Positions 1 through 5,475 of a DNA stretch of 8,443 nt are shown here, piece by piece. Position 1 is the first letter of the stretch. Each line of letters opens with the position of its first letter. The stretch is from contig DOFA01000033.1 of NCBI GenBank assembly GCA_003532195.1, positions 1 to 8,443 of the forward strand. Reading direction: 5' to 3'. Both the position numbers and the translations under genes were made by a program. Below the pieces are notes generated by a model that saw only the letters and a list, made by a program, of their open reading frames with translations, did no database searches and had not been told where the DNA came from. The stretch comes from Clostridiales bacterium. Lineage in GTDB: Bacteria; Bacillota; Clostridia; Saccharofermentanales; UBA5734.

Positions 1-1
1 G

Positions 2-1177
2 GTCATGGGTATCAGCGAAGAGATGAAAGCCAAAGACCTGGTTGAAGTCCTGTATCCGGTGTTCGACGGCCACATCTACTGTCTGGATCTGGCGACCGGC
101 GCGGCGACCCGCGACCCGATTACCGTCGGTTTCGGTTTCAAAGGTACGGCATCGGTCGATCCGCGCGGTTACCCCCTGCTCTATGCCGGCCAGGGCTTGA
201 ATGACACCAACGGCCGGATCGGTCCTTTCCGCTACCGCATCTTTGACCTGATCCAGAATAAGGAAATCTACGGTATCGCCGGCAAAGACGCGGTGGCGTA
301 CCGCAGCTGGGGCGCCTTTGATTCTTCGGCCCTGATCAACTGGCAGACGGACACGCTGCTCGAGCCCGGTGAAAACGGTTTGTTCTACAAAGTCAAGCTG
401 AACACCGCATTCGACGCGGCGGCCGGTACGGTCTCGATCAGCCCGGAAATCACCAAACTGCGCTACAAAACCGCGGTCAGCTCAAAGTACGGCATTGAGA
501 GTTCCACCGTCGCCTATCGGAACCTGATCTATTTTTCCGATAACGACGGCAACATTGTTTGCCTGGACATCAATACCCTGGAGCCGGTCTGGGCTTTCAA
601 CGCCCAGGACGACTCCGATGCCACAATGGTTCTGGAAGAGACTGAAGACGGCGTTTTCCTCTATCACGGCAATACGCTGGACAAACGCGGCGCCCTGGCC
701 GGAACCGCCAACGACGTCTGTCAGCTGCGCAAGCTGAATGCCCTGACCGGCGAACTGGTCTGGCAATACGACGTTCCGGTGGTCTACGAGTCCTATCTGA
801 ACGGCGGTATGCTGGCAACGCCGCTGTTGGGCGCGAACGATTTCGCCGACCTGGTCATTTTCAACGTCTGCAAAACCACCAGCCATGCCGCCGGCACGCT
901 GCTGGCCCTGGACAAGGAATCGGGGCAGGTCGTTTGGTCGCGTTCACTTCCCGCCTACAGCTGGAGCTCGCCGATTGCCATCCGGGGCGAAGACGGCAAG
1001 TCCTATGGCATTTTCTGCGATTCCGCAGGCGTCATGCACCTGTTTGATCCGCGCTCCGGCGAGGACCTGAGCACGCTCTCAATCGGCGCCAACTGCGAAG
1101 CCTCGCCCTCCGCCTACGGCAACATGATCGTCGTCGCCACCTACGCCTGCAAAATCTACGGAATCCGGATATCGTAA
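2..1177 (+). CDS. PQQ-binding-like beta-propeller repeat protein (5'-truncated by window edge)
   Basis: The gene is open to the left edge, and its first visible ATG at base 5 falls inside what looks like a propeller blade, so the true start and any signal peptide lie outside the window. About 390 residues are visible. Blade-like repeats of the PQQ/quinoprotein type occur at residues about 17-32 (YPVFDGHIYCLDLATG), 174-197 (LIYFSDNDGNIVCLDIN then a Trp), 241-254, 297-311 (LLALDKESGQVVW), 334-352 and a closing strand at 374-388. The alternation of hydrophobic strand, D-x-x-[ST]-G turn and V-W is typical of this fold. Such propellers bind ligands or act as protein scaffolds, usually outside the cytoplasm. 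The ligand cannot be told from sequence, and the usual quinone-dehydrogenase catalytic features are not apparent. It runs convergently with the downstream ATPase gene. The family call is firm, the role is unknown. Confidence 0.85.
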   Translation, partial: VMGISEEMKAKDLVEVLYPVFDGHIYCLDLATGAATRDPITVGFGFKGTASVDPRGYPLLYAGQGLNDTNGRIGPFRYRIFDLIQNKEIYGIAGKDAVAYRSWGAFDSSALINWQTDTLLEPGENGLFYKVKLNTAFDAAAGTVSISPEITKLRYKTAVSSKYGIESSTVAYRNLIYFSDNDGNIVCLDINTLEPVWAFNAQDDSDATMVLEETEDGVFLYHGNTLDKRGALAGTANDVCQLRKLNALTGELVWQYDVPVVYESYLNGGMLATPLLGANDFADLVIFNVCKTTSHAAGTLLALDKESGQVVWSRSLPAYSWSSPIAIRGEDGKSYGIFCDSAGVMHLFDPRSGEDLSTLSIGANCEASPSAYGNMIVVATYACKIYGIRIS

Positions 1178-1179
1178 GT

Positions 1180-1190
1180 TGATTGATTAT
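1180..1190. repeat. Left copy of an 11-bp inverted repeat bounding the AT-rich ATPase module
   Basis: TGATTGATTAT, starting 3 bases after the propeller stop codon. Its exact reverse complement ATAATCAATCA occurs at 2566-2576, on the far side of the ATPase gene and its promoter. The two copies lie close to where GC-rich sequence changes to AT-rich sequence. No matching target-site duplication is visible outside them, and the motif is of low complexity, so chance cannot be excluded. Confidence 0.5.
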
Positions 1191-1294
1191 AAGGTGGACA
1201 GGATGAAAATCTCTTGAATCAGTAAGTCAACCATCGTCATCGAAAGCGAATTCTTCGGTTCATTTTTAGCTGCTTTTTGCTAGTCTCAAACAGG

Positions 1295-2494
1295 TCATTC
1301 ATGATTCTGATCCTCATTCAGATCCTTATCGATTATTTGATTAAGGTTAATTTCGGGATATCCTCCAAATCGATTTTGTCGATACCATCTTTGCCAATTG
1401 CTGCGTGAATCATTTCTTAAGTCAGTAAAATCGTTGAGACTGATCACGTCGCTGAATTCTCCGCATTCACTGCGGACGATAACAACTTGCTTTTTTGTTA
1501 GAATCTTTTTGTCAAGCAAAGAGGTATTATGGCTGGTAAATATGATTTGACCCTGCGCCCGGTCTTTGACCAGCAAAGGCAATATTTGGTATATTTCCTC
1601 ATGTAATGAATTCTCAAGCTCGTCAAATAGCCAGATTTCTCCTTCATTCTTCTCGTCGAGAAGAACGGATAGTATGCGGAATAGTTTGAGTATTCCTGCC
1701 GATTCAAAATTTGAAGGCAACCAGTATTTATTTTTATGCTCAAATTGAAAACGATAATTTGCGGTACTTTTCGTCGGAACTTGATCAGAATCTATCGTTT
1801 CACTGCTGTCCCGAAGAAGTAGTGCAGATGTTCGTTTTTCAATTTGAATGTCGGTGATGCAAAAATCCATCGCTGTAAATACTTTAAGTATGCGATCCTT
1901 CAAAGCTTCATTGTTATATACTCGCCCGGCGGCATTCTGCAGATCCGGAACCGCTGTATTAATGCTTTCAATAAAAAACTCTGATACTGCTCGAATATGA
2001 TTTTGAAAATCTCGATCAGCGAGTTCAAATTGAGTCGCCAGAATATGCAAAATGGATTCTTTCGACCAAATATAGGTCTTGAGACGTTCGTATTCTATGC
2101 TGGTTAAAGAATGAAAATCATTACTTGAACTGTCGAACAGGCAAGTCTTCTTGATATCAGTTTTGGATTTACTGACATAATTAAGTTGCTGACTAATAAA
2201 TCCTTCAAGTTGGCTAAACTTGAAAAGGATTTCGTAATTAGCTTCACCGAGATTAAATGACGCACCTAGTAAAATCGGCAATGATTCATCTTTAAAGCGG
2301 TATTCATAAGTTTTTGCCAGTGCCTGAACGTTTGAAAAATCGTTGGTTGCCAGTCTTTTCAGAACTCTGATCAATTTAAGTATATTGGTTTTTCCCGCTC
2401 CGTTCTTGCCCAAAATAGCAGTTGCCGATCCTAATTCAACATGTAACAAATCGCGAAATGACAGGATATTTTTTGCAACCAGCAGATTAATCAT
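1295..2494 (-). CDS. RloA/AAA15-like ABC-class ATPase, candidate defence protein
   Basis: A 399-aa cytoplasmic ATPase of the RecF/OLD/AbiEii-neighbourhood type (COG1106-like, as in RloA). It begins with MINLLVAKNILSFRD, followed by a Walker A loop GKNGAGKTN at residues 29-37. A degenerate ABC signature (ESAG, about 264-267), Walker B with adjoining D-loop (IWLFDELENSLHEE, 287-300) and an H-loop/switch (FTSHNTSLLD, about 319-328) follow in the expected order. The C-terminal NRFGGYPEI resembles the R-[FY]-G-x-[IVL]-P tail seen in RloA-type proteins. The ATG at 2494 is preferred over the GTG at 2497 because the G-rich ribosome binding site (2502-2510) is then 7 nt away. Family members are often found with restriction or anticodon-nuclease systems and commonly with an RloB partner; no RloB or other effector is next to it here. 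It is clearly more AT-rich than its neighbours, suggesting transfer. The ATPase call is strong, the defence role is inferred. Confidence 0.85.
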   Translation of the reverse strand: MINLLVAKNILSFRDLLHVELGSATAILGKNGAGKTNILKLIRVLKRLATNDFSNVQALAKTYEYRFKDESLPILLGASFNLGEANYEILFKFSQLEGFISQQLNYVSKSKTDIKKTCLFDSSSNDFHSLTSIEYERLKTYIWSKESILHILATQFELADRDFQNHIRAVSEFFIESINTAVPDLQNAAGRVYNNEALKDRILKVFTAMDFCITDIQIEKRTSALLLRDSSETIDSDQVPTKSTANYRFQFEHKNKYWLPSNFESAGILKLFRILSVLLDEKNEGEIWLFDELENSLHEEIYQILPLLVKDRAQGQIIFTSHNTSLLDKKILTKKQVVIVRSECGEFSDVISLNDFTDLRNDSRSNWQRWYRQNRFGGYPEINLNQIIDKDLNEDQNHE

Positions 2495-2501
2495 CACATT
2501 G

Positions 2502-2510
2502 CCCCCCCTC
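2502..2510 (-). promoter_or_regulatory. Ribosome binding site of the ATPase gene containing a G7 run
   Basis: On the minus strand the sequence reads GAGGGGGGG, ending 7 nt before the ATG at 2494 and 4 nt before the alternative GTG at 2497. The spacing favours the ATG. The run of seven G residues is a homopolymer that could vary in length. Confidence 0.6.
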
Positions 2511-2519
2511 TTTTAGCAT

Positions 2520-2558
2520 AAAATGGATATTATATCCAATGGATATTATATCCATTTT
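2520..2558. promoter_or_regulatory. Tandem palindromic operator over the ATPase promoter
   Basis: Two identical 15-bp palindromes, TGGATATTATATCCA, lie at 2524-2538 and 2540-2554, one base apart (16-bp period). Each is a perfect inverted repeat around one central base. Together with their flanks they form a larger near-perfect 39-bp palindrome centred on 2539 with a single mismatched pair (2531/2547). The half-sites are GGATA and TATCC. The right-hand copy contains the TATAAT -10 box of the ATPase promoter, so a bound repressor would block transcription directly. The ATPase itself has no DNA-binding domain, so the repressor must be encoded elsewhere. Confidence 0.7.
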
Positions 2559-2573
2559 TGTTGTGATAATCAA
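2545..2573 (-). promoter_or_regulatory. Sigma70-type promoter of the ATPase gene
   Basis: On the minus strand there is TTGATT (2568-2573) as -35, a 17-nt spacer and a perfect TATAAT (2545-2550) as -10. Transcription would start near 2538, leaving a leader of about 44 nt before the ATG at 2494. The -10 box sits in the centre of the right-hand palindrome. The -35 box lies inside the right 11-bp inverted repeat. Confidence 0.7.
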
Positions 2574-2576
2574 TCA
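2566..2576. repeat. Right copy of the 11-bp inverted repeat bounding the ATPase module
   Basis: ATAATCAATCA, the exact reverse complement of bases 1180-1190. It overlaps the -35 box of the ATPase promoter and sits about 20 bp beyond the stop codon of the acyl-CoA synthetase. The pair encloses the whole AT-rich module, gene and promoter included. Confidence 0.5.
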
Positions 2577-2596
2577 GAGCATATTAAGACCTCATA

Positions 2597-4309
2597 TTAT
2601 CGCTGATCTTGCTCATCCCTGGCCCGGATCTCGACCCGGCGGATCTTGCCGCTGATCGTCTTGGGCAGGGCGTCGGCAAACTCGATGATCCGCGGGTATT
2701 TATAGGGTGCCGTGGTGTGCTTGACGTGTTCCTGCAGTTCGCGGACCAGTTCCGGCGAGGGCTGCCAGCCGCGCGCCAGGACGACCGTCGCTTTGACGAC
2801 CTGGCCGCGCATCGGGTCCGGCGCCGCGGTGACTGCGCATTCCAGCACGGCGCGGTGGGACTGCAGCGCGCTCTCGACTTCAAAGGGGCCGATGCGGTAG
2901 CCGGAGCATTTGATCACGTCGTCGGACCGGCCGACAAACCAGTAATAGCCGTCCTCATCGCGCCAGGCAACGTCGCCGGTCTCGTACAGGCCGTCATGCC
3001 AGACCTTTCGGGTCGCTTCCTCATCACGGTAATAGCCGTGGAACAAGCCGGGCGGCAGACCACGGTCCAGGCCGCGGATGACGATGCGGCCTTCGGTTCC
3101 GGGCGGGCAGGACTCGCCGTCTTCGTCGATAATGTCGATGTTGTACAGGGGCGACGGCTTGCCGATCGAGCCGGGACGCGCCGGAAACCAGGGATAATTG
3201 GCGCAGAGCACAGCCCCTTCGGTCTGGCCGAAACCTTCGCGGATCTCCAGGCCCGTAGCATCGCGAAAGCGGTTAAAAACCTCCGGATTCAGCGGTTCGC
3301 CGGCGGTCAGGGCGATGCGGAGCGAGGACAGGTCAAATTGCCTGATGTCTTCGTGGATTAAAAAACGGTAAATGGTGGGCGGCGCGCAGAAAGAGGTGAC
3401 GCGGTAGGCCGAGATTTTCTCCAGCAATTTCATGGGGTCGAAGCGGTCCATGTCATAGACGAAATTGGCGACGCCGCAGATCCACTGGCCGTAAATTTTG
3501 CCCCAGCCGCACTTGGCCCAGCCGGTGTCCGCCACGCTGATGTGCAGGCCTTCGTCGGTCAGCTGCTGCCAGTAGTGGGCAGTGATGATGTGACCGAGCG
3601 GGTGATTGAAGTCGTGCAGCACCATTTTCGGCATACCGGTGGTGCCGGAAGTGAAGTAAAGCAGCATCGTGTCCCCGCCCGAGCCGCCCTTGATCTGCTC
3701 CCGCAGATAGGGTTCGGCATCTGCTTCCGGCGTGTCCGCCAGCAGGCGGTTCAAATCCAGCCAGCCTGCCGGCGGGGTGAAAGGTAGTTCGAGCGCGGCG
3801 GCCCGCGGTTCGGTCGCAACATAGAAAACCTTCCGGACCGAAGCGCATTCCGGCAGTGCGGCTTCCAGTTCGCCGGCGATGCCCTGTTCCGTGATCGTGA
3901 CGACGGCACTGACTGTCGCGGCTTCGCAGCGGTAGACCAGATCCTTGCGGGTCAGCTGGATGGTCGCCGGTATAAAGGCGGCGCCCAGACGCATCAGCGC
4001 CGGAGCGAGAACCCAGAATTGCCAGCGCCGTTTTAAAAGCAGCAGCACAACGTCGCCGCGGCCGATGCCTTGTTTGGCCAGCAGCGCCGCCGCGCGGGCG
4101 CTCAGACGCGAGATGTCGCCAAAGCTGAACCGCCGTTCGTCGCCGGCATCATTGCACCAGACCAGAGCCGGTTTGTCCGGCTGTTCCCGGGCCCAGGCGT
4201 CGATGACGTCAACCGCGAAGTTGAAACGGTCCGGAATCCGGATCTGGAAATTCACCAGAAAATCATTGTAGGAAGCAAAAGCATCGCGGGGCAGAAAACG
4301 GTTCAGCAT
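2597..4309 (-). CDS. AMP-dependent acyl-CoA synthetase, medium-chain (ACSM-like) type
   Basis: A 570-aa cytoplasmic ligase that activates a carboxylic acid with ATP to an acyl-adenylate and then to acyl-CoA. All core motifs of the ANL superfamily are present: the phosphate-binding loop YFTSGTTGMPK at residues 218-228, the GFGQTE motif at 359-364, YETGD at 442-446, the hinge and A8 region from GRSDDVIKCSGYRIG at 460-474, and PKTISGKIRR with catalytic Lys555. The length fits the family, and the N-terminal FAVDVIDAWA region is typical of acetyl/medium-chain enzymes. The ATG at 4309 overlaps the end of the regulator gene by 7 nt, with AAGGAG (4316-4321) 5 nt upstream, so translation is probably coupled. 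The substrate cannot be fixed from sequence: medium-chain fatty, branched or aromatic acids are all possible. It is probably controlled by the cupin regulator encoded just before it. Confidence 0.93.
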   Translation of the reverse strand: MLNRFLPRDAFASYNDFLVNFQIRIPDRFNFAVDVIDAWAREQPDKPALVWCNDAGDERRFSFGDISRLSARAAALLAKQGIGRGDVVLLLLKRRWQFWVLAPALMRLGAAFIPATIQLTRKDLVYRCEAATVSAVVTITEQGIAGELEAALPECASVRKVFYVATEPRAAALELPFTPPAGWLDLNRLLADTPEADAEPYLREQIKGGSGGDTMLLYFTSGTTGMPKMVLHDFNHPLGHIITAHYWQQLTDEGLHISVADTGWAKCGWGKIYGQWICGVANFVYDMDRFDPMKLLEKISAYRVTSFCAPPTIYRFLIHEDIRQFDLSSLRIALTAGEPLNPEVFNRFRDATGLEIREGFGQTEGAVLCANYPWFPARPGSIGKPSPLYNIDIIDEDGESCPPGTEGRIVIRGLDRGLPPGLFHGYYRDEEATRKVWHDGLYETGDVAWRDEDGYYWFVGRSDDVIKCSGYRIGPFEVESALQSHRAVLECAVTAAPDPMRGQVVKATVVLARGWQPSPELVRELQEHVKHTTAPYKYPRIIEFADALPKTISGKIRRVEIRARDEQDQR

Positions 4310-4884
4310 AGCGGCTCCTTGTCGTGCAGGATAATGGTCAGAAAGCTGGCGGGCACATCATCGAGAGCCAGTTGGCCGTGCGGCAGGGTTGGATCGAAGT
4401 AAATGCTGTCGCCATGGGCCAGTTCAACCGAACTGCTGCCCAGGATCACCCGAATCCGGCCGGAAAGAACCAGATTGAATTCCTGTCCGGGATGAGTCAC
4501 CAGCTTAATCTCCGGATTTTTCTCCGGATCCAGCGTCACCAGCAAAGGTTCAAACCTGCGGTTGGCAAAGCCAAAAGCCAGGCTTTGGAAACGATAGCCC
4601 GGATAGCGTTCCACCTCCGGCCCTTTGCCGTCCCGCACGACACAGTAGTGCTGCAGGTTTGGCGATTTCCCGGTCATCAGGTCGGTCAGGTCGACGCCGA
4701 ACCGGCCGGCTATTTCATAAAGGGCGCTGATCGGCACATCTGTTTCGCCCGACTCATAGGCAGCCAGCAATTCCGGCTTGATACCCAGCCCGGCGGCGGC
4801 CGCCTCGACGGTCTCGCCGGCACTGTCGCGCAGTTCGCGGATCCGGGCCGCGATGTCCTGACGGTTGTCTTTATGGTCACTCAT
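4303..4884 (-). CDS. HTH (XRE-type) cupin-domain transcriptional regulator
   Basis: A 193-aa regulator with an N-terminal Cro/C1-type helix-turn-helix (residues about 11-66, IAARIRELRDSAGETVEAAA through the AAYESGETDVP and ALYEIAGRFG helices) and a C-terminal cupin barrel (about 110-188). The cupin has HPGQEFNLVLSGRIRVILG (131-149), GDSIYFDP (158-165) and H169, candidates for ligand or metal binding. The start at 4884 is chosen because GGGG lies 7 nt upstream; the ATG at 4890 is only 1 nt from it, and an in-frame ATG at 4968 would add 28 residues foreign to the family. The stop codon overlaps the synthetase start by 7 nt, so both are in one operon. HTH-cupin proteins next to acyl-CoA synthetases are a recurring arrangement; the inferred role is control of the operon in response to the acid or its CoA ester. 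It could repress or activate. Confidence 0.9.
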   Translation of the reverse strand: MSDHKDNRQDIAARIRELRDSAGETVEAAAAGLGIKPELLAAYESGETDVPISALYEIAGRFGVDLTDLMTGKSPNLQHYCVVRDGKGPEVERYPGYRFQSLAFGFANRRFEPLLVTLDPEKNPEIKLVTHPGQEFNLVLSGRIRVILGSSSVELAHGDSIYFDPTLPHGQLALDDVPASFLTIILHDKEPLC

Positions 4885-4911
4885 AGACATACCCCGCTTT
4901 ATTTTCTTACC

Positions 4912-4920
4912 ATCATAGCA
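4912..4920 (-). promoter_or_regulatory. Extended -10 promoter of the regulator-synthetase operon
   Basis: On the minus strand the sequence is TGCTATGAT: a TATGAT -10 box (4912-4917) with the upstream TGn extension. No good -35 box sits 17 nt upstream, which fits an extended -10 promoter that may need an activator. The leader before the ATG at 4884 would be about 20 nt. Confidence 0.45.
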
Positions 4921-4940
4921 GAAGAGCTCCGGCTTGACTA

Positions 4941-4967
4941 TGCGAAAAACCGACGAAAACCGTCGCA
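4941..4967. promoter_or_regulatory. Nested inverted repeats, candidate regulator binding site
   Basis: TGCGA (4941-4945) pairs with TCGCA (4963-4967), and within this span CGACG (4951-4955) pairs with CGTCG (4961-4965). A direct repeat of CGAAAA followed by CCG also runs through it. The site lies about 20-50 bp upstream of the extended -10 of the regulator operon and is distant from the antitoxin start, so it is a candidate site for the HTH-cupin protein. Inference from position only. Confidence 0.35.
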
Positions 4968-4994
4968 AATCATCGGGCTATACCGGTAAATATG

Positions 4995-5009
4995 ATTGCT
5001 AACCGCAAT
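4995..5009. promoter_or_regulatory. Inverted repeat over the antitoxin -35 box
   Basis: ATTGC (4995-4999) and GCAAT (5005-5009) form a perfect 5-bp inverted repeat with a 5-nt spacer, covering the -35 box of the antitoxin promoter. RelB/DinJ antitoxins usually bind such sites and repress their own operon, so this is a candidate autoregulatory operator. Confidence 0.35.
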
Positions 5010-5024
5010 ACAATAGAGTAAAAT
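4996..5024 (+). promoter_or_regulatory. Promoter of the antitoxin gene
   Basis: TTGCTA (4996-5001), a 17-nt spacer and TAAAAT (5019-5024) match the sigma70 pattern well. Transcription would start near 5031, just before the AGGGGG ribosome binding site at 5034-5039. Confidence 0.55.
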
Positions 5025-5047
5025 AGGCAACATAGGGGGTGTTCAAT

Positions 5048-5317
5048 ATGGCTAGATCATCGAACATATTTGCTCGTGTCGAGCCGGAAATCAAAGAACA
5101 GGCCGAACAGGTACTCGATCAACTCGGAATCCCGATGTCCAATGCGATCGGACTTTTCTTGCGCCAGGTTGTCATGCAGCGTGGAATCCCTTTCGAAATG
5201 AAGTTGCCGAAAAGCCATCCGCTTGCTGTCAGTTCATTGAGTGAGGCGCAGTTTAACGCGGAAATCGAAAAGGGACTGACTGACTTGGCTTCAGGTAAAG
5301 TTGTTAAAGTTAAATAA
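5048..5317 (+). CDS. RelB/DinJ family type II antitoxin
   Basis: An 89-aa ribbon-helix-helix antitoxin. The N-terminal strand (SNIFARVEPEIK, residues 5-16) is followed by helix EQAEQVLDQLGI and helix SNAIGLFLRQVVMQRGIPF (31-49), the hallmark pattern of RelB/DinJ. The acidic/basic C-terminal tail (SEAQFNAEIEKGLTDLASGK) would wrap the toxin. The ATG at 5048 is chosen over an in-frame GTG at 5039 because AGGGGG (5034-5039) then lies 8 nt upstream and the length fits the family. The protein is expected to repress its own promoter and neutralise a RelE/ParE toxin. The toxin normally follows directly; here only a remnant does (starting 1 nt after the stop), so this antitoxin looks orphaned. It could still act as an anti-addiction factor against related modules. 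Confidence 0.9.
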   Translation: MARSSNIFARVEPEIKEQAEQVLDQLGIPMSNAIGLFLRQVVMQRGIPFEMKLPKSHPLAVSSLSEAQFNAEIEKGLTDLASGKVVKVK

Positions 5318-5318
5318 G

Positions 5319-5453
5319 ATGCCGCTTCGTCATCGGCTCAACGAGAAAGATCCGTGGAAAAGCAAGGGCATGCGCGTCGTACCTGTAGACAATTATCTAG
5401 TATTCTATCTTCCTGTTGAGCCATTATACACGGTTATAATCAGAATTATATAA
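5319..5453 (+). pseudogene. Remnant of a RelE/ParE family toxin
   Basis: A 44-codon open frame starts 1 nt after the antitoxin stop, exactly where the partner toxin should begin. It starts MPLRHRLNEKDPW and continues through GMRVVPVDNYLVFYLPVE to a final VIIRII before TAA. The combination of M-P-x-R-H-x-L, then P-W-x-S-x-G-x-R, then P-V-D-N-Y-L-V-F-Y matches the central-to-C-terminal part of RelE/ParE toxins found beside DinJ-type antitoxins, which are about 100 residues long. The N-terminal half (roughly 45-50 residues, with the first helices) is missing. The last strand with the usual Y-G-x-R-D ending is also lost; one frame to the right a Tyr codon follows, as if a base had been lost. The piece is too short to be a working nuclease. 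The identification rests on remembered family motifs and the position after the antitoxin; a small functional peptide cannot be excluded. Confidence 0.75.
5435..5440 (+). promoter_or_regulatory. Possible -10 box for the DUF4838 gene
   Basis: A perfect TATAAT lies 36 nt upstream of the ATG at 5476, inside the toxin remnant. The -35 region 16-17 nt upstream (around 5412-5418, CCTGTTG) is poor, and in the remnant's frame these bases also encode V-I-I, so the match may be fortuitous. Confidence 0.3.
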
Positions 5454-5475
5454 AGCGGATCCGCGGGAGGTATTT

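Noticed and set aside
1230..1294. Possible intrinsic terminator after the propeller or ATPase gene
   Set aside because: Only 4-bp stems such as TAGC/GCTA could be found, with T-runs in the loop rather than after the stem on either strand.
2561..2600. Target-site duplication outside the 11-bp inverted repeats
   Set aside because: The bases just outside the left and right repeats (around 1170-1179 and 2577-2586) do not match, so no insertion footprint of a transposon can be claimed.
2609..3361. A 250-codon open frame on the plus strand
   Set aside because: It lies wholly antisense to the acyl-CoA synthetase, has no family-like motifs, and long antisense frames are expected in GC-rich coding DNA.
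4885..4968. A longer N-terminus for the HTH-cupin regulator
   Set aside because: The extra 28 residues would cover the extended -10 promoter and candidate operator, have no helix-turn-helix character, and the ATG at 4884 has a properly spaced ribosome binding site.
4324..4989. A 221-codon open frame on the plus strand
   Set aside because: Antisense to the HTH-cupin regulator, which has clear domains; no ribosome binding site or recognisable domain in this frame.
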